From Symbiodinium natans (taxonomy: Eukaryota; Sar; Dinophyceae; Suessiales; Symbiodiniaceae): DNA of 64,000 nt. Below, piece by piece: positions 20,796-33,949 of the stretch. The translations under genes and the position numbers were made by a program. The stretch's first letter is position 1; each line of letters opens with the position of its first letter. The DNA lies in NCBI GenBank assembly GCA_905221605.1, contig CAJNDS010002138.1:1-64000 (forward strand), read 5' to 3'. The notes beneath the pieces are model-generated. The model searched no databases and had not been told where the DNA came from. It worked only from the letters and a program-made list of their open reading frames with translations.

Positions 20796-23700
20796 AGAAG
20801 GACGGGGATGTGCACTGTGCACCCCCACCCCCCCCCCCCCCGCCCGGCAGGAGCTATTTGACGATGGACGGCTTGAATTTAGTCATTTAATATTTCCGGA
20901 ATGTGCGCCAGCCTGGAAGTTAATCTTTCTTAAAGAACCCGGCATTCGAGCTCCGCTGGTACACCCTCCCCTACTCCTGCGCCACCCACCCCCCCCCCCC
21001 CTCACACCCTCCCTGTCCCAAAGCCCAAAAACACCCCTACCACCTTTCAAAGGACTCATGGGCCCATAACCCCAAAATAGCCCCCGCCCTTCCACCCCAC
21101 AGGGAAACAGCCCAAAAAAAACAGTTTTGTGTTTTTATCAAGCGGGAAGCTTCATCTATCCCCCATCCCGCTCCGGTGATGCCCTGTGCCGGCGTCACCT
21201 CCCACACCATAGTTTATCCATTTTTCTACATATTGCAGTATCGCCGTGGCGTTGTACATACCTAAACCTCAACCGTCCGAAACATAAACAATTGTAGTCC
21301 TTCTGCCGGTGCTGTTCTGAACCACACGGGTTCACTTGACATATTCCTCATGTAAGACTTACAAAAAGCCCGATGGTCACAAAGGCAAGCCCCGAAGTGG
21401 TGCGGCACAGTGCCTCTGTAGCATTGGATGCGCGCCCACCTTGCCATATGGCAGATCCTGCGGAGGGCGGTAGCCATCAAGCAAAGCTTCACACTTCCAA
21501 CATGCAAGACTCATGCCAAGTTAGCGCCACAAAAGAAGACTGCAAAGTCCTCGCCATCTGGATCTTTCTGTGCATTCTGCAGCTGATAGTCACGCCCTGC
21601 TCATTGCACGTGTGTTCTGCGCGCAGTGCACAGGGGGCTCGTCATGTGGCTCTTCAGAGCTGCTTCATTCTGCACGTTTACATATTCTGCACATTCTCCA
21701 GGTCACGGACCCACACGGGAGTGTGGCAGATCGACCTTGTTTGCTCCGAGCTCCTTGGAGGTTGCACGACATGTGTTCCCGGTCCGACAAAATTTAAGCA
21801 GACGCCGGTATGTCCTCCAGGTACTTGTCTCTCACTTGGACAGGGAGGCCATACTCCAAATCAAACAAGCATGTCCTCAAACGTGGCAGGAGCCGTTGAT
21901 CCGATCCAACGCACATGGCTGGCGACGGGCACCAGAGCTTCCGGTGGTGCCACAACTTGAAGCTGCTCCAAGCTCTCGACTGGCACACGTTCTTGATCTT
22001 GGCACAGCTTTGACCTTGCTGAGGATCGCGATCCACACCAACCAAAGATCACAATCTGTCTGTTTGTCTGTCGGACTGTACTTCAGATGTTCCACTTGCA
22101 GGCAGCTGGTTGAGCCACGGGCACACCACTGTGGCCTGCAAAGCTTTGATGCATGAAGTCCCCCCCCCCCTATGGTGTTCTAAATTACCTGTTTTGGTCA
22201 AAAAGTTTCAAAAGCCTTGTAGCGACCTTGAGTGCCAGCTTTCCATCTAAAGATGGTGAAAGGCCGAACCTCGCTATTCATGGTTCAAACAAGCTCTCTC
22301 ACACCTGGACTGGACACTCCACATACCCAGGTGTCCAAGTAACTTGAGGTTTCGACGCAAATCTTGCACTCAACGCCGTAGTCCTCTTTCTGCATCCGAA
22401 CCTGCGCGTGCCATTGAGCTTCAAATTATCTACAGACATGGTTACACCAATTCCTTTTAGGAGCTTAAGGCTTGACACCGCTTGCAAAATTTAGGTGACA
22501 AGCCCGACGCCCGAAACCCTAACCAGGCTGCATCAGCAAGTACAAGCCAACTGCAACTGCAATGTTAACAAAAAACGGCTCGTCTAAGAGTGGCACGTAC
22601 GGGTTGTCTCCAAGGCATGTCTCGCAGAGGATCGGGAACCTTGGCATGCGGCAGTTTCTTTGGTACCCATGCACCCATTCCAATACTGAGGCTGGGACTG
22701 GGCTTTCTCCCAGCCTTCTTTGTTTACCTGACAACATGCATGGACTGATGAAAACAATACGTACGGCACTGACTCACTGACGAGCTGACATGCAGCAAAC
22801 AAGACGACTTGAAGCTTCAGGCCAAATACTTGCCAACAAGACTAAACGTCTGACGCAGCTCCTCTCTTAATGCACGCGCCACAATGCCTGTGATGCTATC
22901 CGAAAACCTTTCTCTGTCATGACCTCAGACAAACTTTCGTTCATACACTGTGAATGTCAAGCAACATGGCTCCGCGATTCTTCTCCGAACATCCCACAGA
23001 ATGCAGAATGCAGGACAGGACTATGCTCCCAATATGGCGCAGCAACAAACATTGCACTTGTTCCTACGTATACGTAACCTCCGCTCAGTGTTGCACCCCA
23101 GCCGTTCAAGAACTTGATCCAGATCCCTCATCACACATTAAAGCCAAACAGCCGCGGCGATGAACCAACCGGGCGGCTCGGGAACACAATCCGCTCGCAG
23201 CAGTTCTGTTCTTGAACGCCTAGCACTTGAACGTTCGCCGGAGAACAAAAAATCACGCTCCGTCTAATCATGGTGAAGACAAGTCCTGTCAGGCATGCAA
23301 GGCAGGGTAACGTGACACGCAGCAGAACTGGGCTCTCTTTGGGAATGGAAAGGGTCATGCATGTCATACCCCAGCCAGGGCGATCCAGCCACCGATGCCC
23401 ACCATGCCTCTTTACTTTCTACTTGGTAAAACATGTAAAACGCCGGGCATTCAATGGCATCCAACGTTCATGTCATTGATTCATGTACCATGGGTTCAGG
23501 TCAGAGCTCGACAATTTCGCATCTCGCAAACTTTCTGGCTTGCATCGGAGATGACGCGTCTCTGGCTTCATGTCCTTCAAGGTAGTAACCGCTGGAAGGC
23601 GTCGGAGCATCCACGCTGTCATCGAGGTGCGCTGGGGTACCGTTGTGACCGTTGTGGCGCAAACACGCCCTGCATTCATGAATCGTCGCAACTAAGTCGC

Positions 23701-25039
23701 TGAACCATCACATGCCAGAACCGTTTTTGCCTCTTTGGGAACCCGCCCCGGCGGATACCCTCTGACGGGCCCACCTCGCACAGATGCACACCAGGCACCA
23801 GTGTTCGAAGCGTGGCAGATGCGTGCCTTCTCGGGGCCGTGGCAAAAACCCTCATCGCTCCATGCGGTGCGTTCGGCGACGGCGTTCGGTGGGCTCGTCT
23901 TCCAAACGGAGTCATACGGTCAGGCAGCAGCCGTCCTTGCGAAAACAAACAGTTGCAGTCCGCGGCGCACATCTGTGAGAACTTCTGCACGACTGTTTGT
24001 GGTGGCACACGGGGCAAGCTCAAACGGATTTTTCAAACAGATGTTGCAGCTGAAAGAGGGCAAGTGTCCCTTGTGATCGATAGGAAGGTGGCGAGGCCGA
24101 ACAGTTCACATGCTGTAGAAATATTCTGACAGTTCAACAAGCTGATCAACAAAACATCTAATGGGCTAACAGGATGGGGTCCTGCACCTAGCCTATACTT
24201 GAAGAACGACATGCCCACCTAGCTTGATAAAGCAGGTCTCGGTCTGGACGCTTCTTTTCTCCATCGTCGGTTGCTCAACCCTGTCCCCTCTTCGAGAAGT
24301 TGTCCACAGCTCAACGCTATTTGCGGGCCGAATACCCTCCAGTGACCGTTTCGCAGCCTGTGAAATCCTTGGAATTCACGTCGTCCATTTGCTTTCATCT
24401 GTGCATCACTCTCGAAGTCATTCAGATCAGGCGAGAAATCTGTCGAGCTCAACTGTCAAACGTACTCTGGATAAAGCGTCGTCACCTTGGAATCCAATGC
24501 TAGAGCAAATCACGAGGTGCACTTCTGTGTTCATGCTCTGGCTCCGCGCGTTCCGCTCAGCGAGCCATCTTTTCACTTCATCGAGCTTTTGCCTGGACTT
24601 TGGGACATAACTTAACAAGGACTGTCATGAATGGACGGCAGCGACTCTGCTGCCAACGAAAATTGCGAAAGCACTCAGATGATGAGATGTTGCTGAGGTT
24701 GCAAACTGGCTGGCAGCAGAAGGTCGGGCTTTCAGTGCTTTTAGAAAGCACCTGGCGCAATCTGAGACGACGTTGGCCAGATGTGCCAGTTCTACGAGTT
24801 TACGAGAAATACACTCAACCATTCAAAATCCCGATAGGTTCAAAACCCTTATAGCCATCCTTTCCTTTGGTCGGAGGCTCTCTTGCACCACACTCCAAGC
24901 AGGATTTGGGCGTCAGGTGCAAAACGCTCAACAAGATCAGCTCCTCAGCAAAGCACTATAAAGGGGATGGAGCACGTGAAGCTGTGCTTTCTCTAAGCTC
25001 TTTCATTGGGGAGGCCTGCCAGCATCTTTCATTACTTCG
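20796..25039. other. No supported gene
   Basis: Poly-C runs at 20,821-20,841 and 20,990-21,001. Overlapping frames on both strands (for example 21,373-21,960 plus, 23,676-24,023 minus, 24,427-24,618 minus) look partly protein-like but give no motif. Exons of unrecognised genes cannot be excluded. Confidence 0.35.
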
Positions 25040-25519
25040 TTGTTGTCTTCAGGCATCATCCACATGGCCTTTCAAGAGCTGAGGGCTGCGAGGAAAGCAC
25101 TTCTCTCTGCTTGCCATGAAGGTTCCTCAAGCGTTTCGAAGCAGCTGGATCTAGCCCGTCGAATAAAACCAAGTCATTGTGGCAAGGCCTCGATTCGAGC
25201 AAACCTGGCGGTCGAATGTTGCTGCAAGAGACGCCAAAAAATGATGCAAATTCTCCAGCAGTGCAGCGGACCAGCAGATTCTCTTCAACGGTTTTCAGTG
25301 GCCTCGAGCAACCATGCAAGCCTCACTGAGCCGTCAACATCCGGGCGACGCCCAGTCGGAACAGGCTTTTATCGTCACACCAAACCTGCACACTGGCACA
25401 TGCTAGAGATGCCCACGATGTCTATCTTTGAGTGCCTGCACAAGGAGAAAGCGGTCAAACTTGCATATTTCTCTGGGCTTCCCACTAAACAGGCCTTTTC
25501 TGCACTCTCTTCAGCCTGA
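25040..25519 (+). CDS. Weak candidate ORF, unknown
   Basis: A 159-codon plus frame with an ATG and helix-like composition (AFQELRAARKALLSACHEG, then CCKRRQKMMQILQQCSG). The minus strand is open over about half of it. No domain, signal or membrane segment is seen. It is listed only because it is the least repeat-like long frame of its region. Confidence 0.2.
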   Translation: MLSSGIIHMAFQELRAARKALLSACHEGSSSVSKQLDLARRIKPSHCGKASIRANLAVECCCKRRQKMMQILQQCSGPADSLQRFSVASSNHASLTEPSTSGRRPVGTGFYRHTKPAHWHMLEMPTMSIFECLHKEKAVKLAYFSGLPTKQAFSALSSA

Positions 25520-28379
25520 AAGAGGGGAAGAGCGTAACATCACCCTGTTCAGCTCATCCTTGTCGTTCTGTTGTTGTCTGGCTCAGTAGAACGCTTTCAT
25601 TGTTGGACTCCACAAGCCCTTTTCCCGGCCTGCTTCAGCGCCTGCCTTTTGAAATATTCGAAGTGCTCCTCCTCCTGCAACTCATCAGAGTGCAAACGGT
25701 GCTGTCTCAGTTGTCAGACGACCGGCAGCATAGTCGCAACAATGATGCTGAAGTCCTCGAACTGCGACACGAATGCAGTTCCATCTGGAAGAACACCTTT
25801 ACCCTGGCGGCATGCAGTAAACCATGCTTGCAACCAAGTGATGCATCGTTTATTGCGTTAGCTTTGCCATTCTCTGCCGTTCTGTTCGGTGGTGACTAAT
25901 GGCAAGAAATTTCTGCTGGCGAGCAAAAGGTCGTCCGTTCGTTTTTTTACAAAGACTCGGCTTGGCTGTCTTGATGGTTCCTTGCCTTCATTGTGGCATT
26001 GCTTCTCCGTCTGCTGTCATGTCGTGGTATTCGGATTCATCAGGGATGCGAGTAGGATGACCATTGTCATCTCGACGACAATTCAATATCTAAGGCTCTG
26101 GGGAGCTGTGCAGTGTACTTTCAGGATCTGAGGCTGACTTTTTCCAGTGCGGCAAAACCACGAGCACAGCTTCTCAATTTGATTTTCTCAAAGGCGGAAA
26201 AGCGCTCACCCATCATAGCCCGTCAAGCATGACGTTGTCCATGCAGTGATAAAAATTCAAACCGTGCTCGCGTTGAAGGTGGAGTTTACCCAAAACCCTT
26301 GGCATGTGGAGACAGGATCTCACATCAAGAGCACCCTGCAAGTGGGTTGTTGACTTCGGCAGGCATGTTGCATCTTGCATGGCGATGTCGTCTGTTTCCG
26401 CTGCATCTTTATTCCTCAAAATGCTGGCACATGTTTCGCAATGACAAATCTGACACATGCTTCACTTCACGTCATGTTCGTTTCTATGACCCCCTGTTGC
26501 CAACACGCGCGGGCAACAGCAGGACCTTGCATCTCGCGACAGCTTGAACTGTGTTTTTGAAAGGTCAACGGGACAGTCGCAAAAGAAGGGCTTTCACAAG
26601 TTGCACACCATGAAAAATTGCTATTGCAAGGGGCTGTGCCAAGGACATTGTTACCAAAGCAAGCCTCCGCCGCTTTTTGTTAATTGGTTGCCACCAGTTA
26701 TGTCATGGACTTGCTCCATTCAAGAATGACTCGTTCTGTGCACAGGGGTGAAGCCCCAGGCAACTCATGTTTTGGCGCCAGCTTGACAAGAATTGGAAAA
26801 GGCGGAATCCGACCCGACCAATAGATTAGACCCTGTCAACTGTGTGTGTTTTTGAGTCATTGACATCTATCAAGGGTGCAAAAACCATGGGTTTGGATCC
26901 CCGGGGGGTCTTAAACGAGAGAGAGACATATAAAGACAAATCGAGACAGGAAAACATGTTGTCGAGGAAGATTTCATTTGTACTGCAAAAGGCTTTGTCT
27001 GGAGCACGTGCTACGACTGACATGCGCAGATGCAATACCGCGTGCCTTTTCAGTCGGGTGTGCTCTGAGCGAGTTTGGTTGTTTTTGCTATACTTTACAT
27101 GGGTCATAGGTCTCGGGCTGAGGCACGGTTTGATGTTTCCCCTCGTTTGGTTTCACCGGTTGCTGTGCGAAGCAGAGATGGGCCGGCGTATGACCCCGAC
27201 CCTTGATTTGGTCTGCCAGGGGGTGCGTATTTTGTTGCTTGTAGCATTTGACTTCACAGACTGCCTCAAGAAAGGAGACCTTATGACTTCGTTTTTCCTG
27301 CTCCAGACCTCACAGAGAAAAGCATGGCGGCTCTCCGCAAGTACAAGTGGGATGTGCTCTGGATGTTGCTGCTTTGGCACAGACACGGCAGCACTGGCGG
27401 ACGTGGAGCTGCAATGCATCTCCAGAAGAAAGTCAAGAGCGCGCGGCGGGTTCGTACGCCTAAACAATGCGTAAGGAGAGTGTCGCCACTCCAGCCTGTT
27501 CGATGTCTTTGGCTCTTTTCTCGCAACTACTTCTGGTGATCCTCCTGTTCGATATTGAGCCTGGCAACCTTGGGCGATTCATCCCGGTAAAAGGGATATT
27601 GGACTACGACGACCACGAGTGGTACTGAAGCGTGGGAGTAGTTGAGAGCGGCTAGCACCCCACCCTTCTTGTTTCACCTGCCGCAAGGCCTTGTACAGAG
27701 CCGATTAGAACTCTTTTGCTCTGTAGATCTTGTCCAGATTCTCGACTTTCGTCGATGATGGTAGAGTAATCTCGATTTCTACGCCGTTGCGAGAAGGAGC
27801 TTACAGGCTGGTTGGGTTTGAGGCTTTCCCGTTGCGTGCTGTTGGTTCTTTCCCCGTGAGCTCTTTATCGTTTTTTTGCGCTTTCACACCGACCGGCTAC
27901 AGACCGCCCACTGGATTGCTGACGCATAAAGGGGCTCATCGCCCAAAAAAATTGCCAGGAAGTCGCACGAGTACGAGCTGTGCCTAGATTGCGTTGCAAG
28001 CAGGGTGTCTGTGACAAAGGTCTGTGGCCGTGAGCTGCCTCACAGTCATGACCCATGCAAGTGGTTGCTGCTTTTCGTGCTTTCGTAGAGGAAGCGGGAT
28101 TGTTGTTGTTTTGGTCAAAGGATCTCCTGCCTTGTGAGTGTTGGTTCCGTCATGGAGATTGCAATGGATTGCGAAGGGCCGCGCGGAAATACAAAGATTA
28201 TGGACGACCTGCTGGCTGCTGATGACGTGGAGAGCTTTTGATACCGCTCGTTCACGTTTGCTTGCATCGCTTCAGCAATGCTGCTCGATCCACCTTTCCT
28301 ATCTTTCTTTGGGTGAGCCCGAAGAGTGTATAGGGAACTAGTCCAGCGCAATATATCTAGGAACAGGCATGCTGGCAGT
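25520..28379. other. No supported gene
   Basis: The longest frame (26,842-27,474 plus, 210 codons) contains hydrophobic stretches (VWLFLLYFTWVIGLGL, then VRILLLVAFDF) that could be membrane segments, but its composition is uneven and the minus strand is also open. I recognise nothing here. Confidence 0.3.
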
Positions 28380-28600
28380 TTTTTGGGTCGACGAAAAAAA
28401 ATCAGAAATCAGAACCGCTGAATCACAAACCAGAACAGCTGAATCAGAAACCCGCCCTGAGTCAGAAACCCAATACGGCTGGCTCGGAAACTGGCAAACA
28501 GCTGATTCGGGAACGTGCAAACGGCTGATTCGGAAATTCGTGAAGGCTCATTAGGAAACCGGGAAACGGCTGATTAAACGGCTGAATCGGAAACCGCGAA
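28380..28600 (+). repeat. GAATCAGAAAC minisatellite, forward copy
   Basis: About ten irregular units of GAATCAGAAAC/CTGATTCGGAAACCG. The same motif occurs in reverse complement at 28,800-29,155, about 200 bp further on. Confidence 0.8.
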
Positions 28601-28799
28601 ACCATCCCAAAAACCTGCCAACACCCTTCAAAACCTAAAAACCTCCGCTGGCATTATGGAGACTTATTACGGTTGAGGGTTACAGCTCTTCAGCGTTTTC
28701 ACGGCTCCAGATGCCGCGGCCCACGCAGCGTTTTTGGGTTTATGGTTTAGGGCCGTTAGGGTTTAGGGGCGCGTGATGAACTTCTGAGTTTTGAGCAGT

Positions 28800-29155
28800 G
28801 ATAGCTTCTGAGCCGTTTCTAGCGCTGATTCGCAGTTCGCTTGTCATTCGCTGGCAACCTGCACACGATCAACCCCAGCAGATTTCTGCTTCGCAGTTTC
28901 TGATTTTGCAGTTGCTTTGTCATGCGCTGTTCGCACGGGTTTATGATGTGCAGGTTTCAGACGCGCAGTTTCTGATTCGCGCAGCTTTCTGCTGATTCGT
29001 GCGGGTTTCTGATGAGTAGTTTCTGATGCGCGTCGGTTTCTGATTCGGAGTTTCTGATTCGGAGTTTCTGAATCGGGGCAGTTTCTGAGTCGGAGCTTCT
29101 GATTCTCAGCTAGTTTCTGATTCGCAGTTTCTGACTCGTAGTTTCTGATTTCTTC
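28800..29155 (-). repeat. GAATCAGAAAC minisatellite, inverted copy
   Basis: About 20 irregular units of GTTTCTGATTCG(C/G)A, the reverse complement of the 28,380-28,600 array. Read on the minus strand they give an artefactual (E/N)SETANQKL-type peptide. Between the arrays (28,640-28,780) lies a short TTTAGGG-like tract. Confidence 0.8.
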
Positions 29156-32100
29156 TTGATCCAGTTTTGACGGCAGTCGCATTGTTCCACTGTCTAGCCG
29201 AGGAGGAACGCTCGTGTGGACCAGCATGACCCCTGCACGAGGATGCGCCTGAGGTGCATTAGCATAGTGGTTGGTTGTGAATTGCAGACCCGATGCCGTG
29301 ACCGAAACCATTGACTCTTTGGGATGGACTGGTGAGCCTGGATCCAAGAGTAACATCATGTACCCTCGTCCTGTTCGCCTAAACCCGCATAACCTTCAAC
29401 AGACACAACATACACATCAGCAAGAAGCATGACGTTGGTCCGGAATGTGCAAACGCCTGTGCCATGTCAAGGATGCACTGAGCTCGGTTGGAATAGCAGT
29501 CTGCCAAAAGCTGCTCCTCTCAGTTGAGCAACTGTGCGCAACGCACGCAGATACTGTGCTTCCAATTTTGAGGCGACTTGCGCTACTCGCAGCTCAAAAC
29601 TTCGGCCTCGTGCTCAGCCCCTGTCACAGACCTTCGCAGCTGCGCACAGCACTGTTGGAAGATGGCTGACCCTGCTGAACCAAGTTATCGTTGATTCGTG
29701 CAGTGTACCGTGTGCTCCATCATGCCTCGGTCGATCTCCTCGTCCGGGTCGCTCGAGGAACTGGATGGCTTCGCCCTGATCGGATAGCGGCAAGACCCAA
29801 GGGGTTTGAAGTTGCCTGTTGACAACTGAGCACACAAGGCTGATCTGGAGACCAAACTCATGGCATGTGCCGATTGCTCGGGCTGCCACAAAGGCTTCAT
29901 CCGCTGAAATTAGATCGCCTGCGTGATGCGCTTGGAGTGGTCTCGGTCTTCGAGTTGTATAAAGAGGTAGCAAAGAGGCTTACACGAGTAGGAGGGATGT
30001 GATGTGAGCCTCGCTTGTACAACTCGAGCCCGTCTTCCCGTCTCTCCTTGGCAGACTTGATCCGCTGGTCCTTGGCAAGTCAAAACTGCAGCACAGTCAC
30101 TAGCCCTCATCTTCTGGGTTCGGCAACTCGGCAACTTCAATCGGCTAGCAGAGTCCTCTTCTGAATTAGCGAAAAATCCGCTTTGCTTCAATCGGCAACT
30201 CAAGCAAAAAGAGATGCGTCTTCAACAAGATGAGGCCGCTCTCTGAGAGTCTGGCATGTGCACGCATGGGCACATGGACCGATCCCCAGAACGCTGATTG
30301 AAGCTCCGGAAAGCTCGAATGTGATTGTTCGTGTTGTGGTAGCTGAGCACGCTACATTGCGCTCTTCGCTCGGGGCTGGTGAGGAGGCCTGGAGCTCAGC
30401 TGTCTTGATGCGTCTTCAGGTCTTGACTCTCTACGGTAGTCGTTTTGGGCACTTTGACTGGACTGTCCTGGCACAGCTAAATGCTTGAGCCATTCAGACA
30501 CAACTAACTGAACTAATGTCATGCCGCTTCCCTATCAGTTCTCACATCCCACCGTAAGAACCGAAACATTCGAAACATTTCGTGTCTGGTTTAAATTGTC
30601 CAGACAGATCCGACACATACTGTCCGAATGTCGAGCTTGCTGGTGCTGTGCCTGCTGCGTTCCGTGGCCAAAACCGCAGCTGCAGAAAGAACTCTAGTCA
30701 GCCTGACAGACTGAGTGAGCCTGTATGCCCATTACGTTGTGAAGAACATCTACGAAGGACTTGTAGCTGGCGACGTTGCCAACAATGAAAAGGTAGCGAT
30801 GTTGTGTTCGTGGTGCCTCCGACTTGTACTTTGCAGCGAGTGGTTGAGTGGTTCGCTTGATCAAGGCCGCCTGCCATGTACGAGACTGTGGCCATCTCGG
30901 ATTCACCGACTTGGGTGTTGGACTGGCTTAAAAAAGAAAGCAGCAGAGGGGGCCATGCGTAAATTTCCCGGTTTCTGACTTCTGAGACAGTCTGCATATT
31001 GCTCCTGCGGTGACGTGTAACCAAGCGCTTTGCAAGCATTGTGAGTCCCATATCCGTTGCCTGCTCGGAATTCAAACTATAATCGGAATTAACGCTGGGT
31101 CCGAATGGGCTTCATTTGGAAGCATGAAATATTCAAAACATTGAACCCATACAGTACTGAATCCATCAAATAACAATGTACATTAGCACGTCTAACACTA
31201 GATGAATCACATATCGGCTAATTTACATATACACATATATGTATATCGGAAAATTGTACACAAACGTTTTTGAGACATGTTAATTTGATCTGGACAGAAG
31301 ACATGGAGAGAGGATGCACAGAAGTAACCTATGCAACGCCTTCGGGAACAAAATCGTTTAAACACAATACGATTCCGGCAGTACGCTTGCAAATGAATGA
31401 ACAACAGGACACAAGTACATTGCAGCGCTTAAAAGATATGTCGACACAAATACATATAAACCTTATGCAGGAAGTGCAGCTTACCTGGCGAAACGAGGTC
31501 TTCCACGCCTACTCCAACAAAAAAAGGAAATCAAGAAAACAAAACGCTGCGACCCCGTAGTCGGCTAGCGCCCCGTTCCTGGTTTGATGGGGGCGGGCTG
31601 AGAGGATGGCCCCCCCATTCCTCCCCCCCCCCCCATTCCTCCCCCCCCCATCCCTCCCCCCCTGCTTTTACGTTGCTTTGAAAGGTTTCCAATCTGACAC
31701 TGCGCTACACTGCTGCACTCATCCTAATCCCGTCCTATGGACCCTTAGCAAAAGGGGCACCGGCTCCACCGGTTCCTGCAGCGCCTACTTTACCGTAATG
31801 CTGATCAACATTCTGGAACCAGATACTTGCCCTGGCATTGATTCGTGCAAAGCTAGCTCACCCGTCACAACCACTAATCCCTTCCCCCTAATACTGAATC
31901 CCTCCCCCGCCCCTTGGGCCCGAAAAATATTTAAAATTCGGGGGGGTCTAAATCCTAAAACCTGAATTCCGAAACCTAATAAAACCCCAAAGCCGAAGAC
32001 GAGACAGTCGCAGCCTTTTTTTGGCAGAGATTCCGATCCAGTCAGCCCTTGAGCTTCCCGACAGGCCCTGAAACCCTAATGGCTCAACTCAAGGGCGAAG

Positions 32101-32184
32101 GCCCTGAACCCCTCCCCCGCAATTCTCAAACAGGTTTAATATTGGCCTGGGTGCCGGCAGGGTCCGGGAAAATAATATTTAAGA
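29156..32184. other. No supported gene; C-rich and telomere-like tracts near 31.6-32.2 kb
   Basis: Unique sequence with competing short frames. 31,605-31,662 is C-rich with CCCCCCATTCCTCC repeats. 31,890-32,220 has scattered CCCTAAT/CCTAAAA and AAATATTTAA-ATT motifs. This interval is downstream of the first PPR gene. Confidence 0.4.
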
Positions 32185-33390
32185 TTAGGGCCGGGGGGTT
32201 TTTAGTATTAGGGGGAAGCGATTATTTAGCTCTATTTCTCCCAACATCGCAGTCCTCACCTGACCCAGCAGACTAACTGTGAACAGGTGCTGGCCCGATG
32301 CGTGACATACACGGATTGCCGAATTGCATGTAAGCATGTTGGCATGCAGACGATTGATACGAATCTGAAGCAAGAGCTCCAACACTTGCTGCCACAAGGA
32401 AGCCTTGCCAGATTTCGGCTTAGCTGTGTGCAATTCGGAATCTGCCGATGCCAGCGCCGCAAAGGTCGAGTTATATGTGATCAAACTTGGCTGTAAGGTC
32501 TGCGAGAGCATATTGGAAAGGAGGAATAGAGCCTGTTCCCACTGTGCTGCCTGGCCACAGGCACTGATGGTGGAATTGTAAGACACCGCATCCATCGAAT
32601 CGGAGAGAAAGCCCTTTTCGCCCTCATGCAGCTCGGACAGCAAAGCTAGCGAAAGCATCCACTGGCCAGCCTTCTCACAAGCATTCAAGAACACGTTGCA
32701 TGCGATGACATCCAGCATCTCACATGTGTCAAGCAGGAATGTGGCTTCTAGCCACCTCTTGGCCGTTGCGAAGGTGCTCATTGCTGCGCTATAGGTGATC
32801 AAATTTGACTCCACCGTTTGCCCGGATGCGCTGCGAATCATGCGCATGGCCTGCATCCACTCCCCCAAACCATCGCAGGCACTGATGACCGAGTTGTAAG
32901 ATATCGTGGTCGGCTGCAGCCTCCTCACGAAAATCTCTGATAGAAGTAGCAAAGGCTTCTGCCACTCGAGGGCGTTCTCGTAGGCAGTGATCTTGCAATT
33001 GTAACTGACGACATCTGGCTGTAGGCGGGCTGAAACGATATCGGTGAAGAAGGACACGGCTTCTCGCCATCTGGCTGCATTCGCGCAGCCAGCAAGCACG
33101 CTGTTGCAAGTTGTCCCTACTGGCCGCCACCCACGCTCGATGTCCAAAATGCTGAACACGCTTTGCCATTTGCTGGATTTCTGACAGGCGCTAATGGTTG
33201 CACTGTACGTGACTGCATCTGCAAGCACCTCCTTGGGCAACCCAGCCAAAAGTGCCAGTGCATGTGGCCACTTTGCCACTATGTCACAAGCTTTGATCGC
33301 ACAGTTGTGGGAGATGGCATCTGTCCTGGGAGCATACTTTGCAGAGCTTGGCAGTACAAGTATAATCGCTTCCCACTTGGTCCCTCTCAT
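32185..33390 (-). CDS. PPR protein, about ten repeats (probably partial)
   Basis: PPR proteins are RNA-binding helical-repeat proteins, mostly imported into mitochondria or plastids for RNA processing. About ten 31-36-residue repeats run through the protein. Examples are DAISHNCAIKACDIVAKWPH, DVVSYNCKITAYENALEWQ, TISYNSVISACDGLGEWMQ, DAVSYNSTISACGQAAQWEQ and LITYNSTFAALASA. The conserved (V/I)(S/T)YN-x3-SAC and W-x2-A-L-x-LL positions mark each helix pair. The first ATG in frame (33,388-33,390) follows an in-frame TAA 36 bp upstream and enters in the middle of a repeat, so an upstream exon is likely. At the 3' end CAG|GTGAGG (about 32,265) is a good donor, so the last 20 residues may be intron. 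No targeting peptide is visible. Confidence 0.85.
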   Translation of the reverse strand: MRGTKWEAIILVLPSSAKYAPRTDAISHNCAIKACDIVAKWPHALALLAGLPKEVLADAVTYSATISACQKSSKWQSVFSILDIERGWRPVGTTCNSVLAGCANAARWREAVSFFTDIVSARLQPDVVSYNCKITAYENALEWQKPLLLLSEIFVRRLQPTTISYNSVISACDGLGEWMQAMRMIRSASGQTVESNLITYSAAMSTFATAKRWLEATFLLDTCEMLDVIACNVFLNACEKAGQWMLSLALLSELHEGEKGFLSDSMDAVSYNSTISACGQAAQWEQALFLLSNMLSQTLQPSLITYNSTFAALASADSELHTAKPKSGKASLWQQVLELLLQIRINRLHANMLTCNSAIRVCHASGQHLFTVSLLGQVRTAMLGEIELNNRFPLILKTPRP

Positions 33391-33660
33391 TCCCCCCAAC
33401 AAGTGCTGCAGCCTTCTCTGTTGTTATTCGACTCGAGAGGCGTCTAGAAGAAGCAAACCAGGACCGCTCTCCTTCCCCCCTTCCCCACCCTTCCCCACAA
33501 TCTGGGACCTTCCAACTTACAGCCATAGGAGCCGCCTCGCCACCCAGAACTCCCTGGGAAAGCCAGGAGCCAGAGAATCAGGAGGTCACCCGACGGCTCA
33601 GAGGCATCAGCAGGTCGCAGTCCGCCCCACGAGCACCGCAGTTTCTCCTCCGGAAGCGCC

Positions 33661-33855
33661 ATGGGGTGCGCCACGAGAGCCCCCAACACGGACCTGAATG
33701 GGGGAGAAGCTGCAAAAGCTTTGGGCATCCCGGTGCCCCACACCACAAAAGCCCCGCCCCCCCCTGTGAAACCTGCGGCTTGGGAGCCGCAATCCGATGC
33801 CGCAGGGGGTTCCACGCAGACCCAGACCCTTCACCTTGGCTCTCTGGGATGTTCC
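33661..33855 (+). CDS. Possible first exon of a small myristoylated protein
   Basis: A plus-strand frame opens with ATG and the sequence MGCATRAPNTDLNGGE, then Pro/Ala/Gln-rich residues. Gly2-Cys3 is the usual dual myristoylation/palmitoylation start that anchors proteins to membranes. About 65 codons are open. The minus strand is also open over this stretch (33,444-33,815), so coding is not certain. It lies between the two minus-strand PPR genes. Confidence 0.28.
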
Positions 33856-33949
33856 TGATATCCCCCACCACTGTCTGCTCTCAGCAAACACGCGCGAGTC
33901 CCCACCAGCAGCAACAAGGCGCACACAAGTCATGATCTGCAATACCCCA

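Noticed and set aside
28844-29359. 171-codon minus ORF with SETANQKL-type repeats
   Set aside because: Arises from the GTTTCTGATTC minisatellite; no conserved flank.
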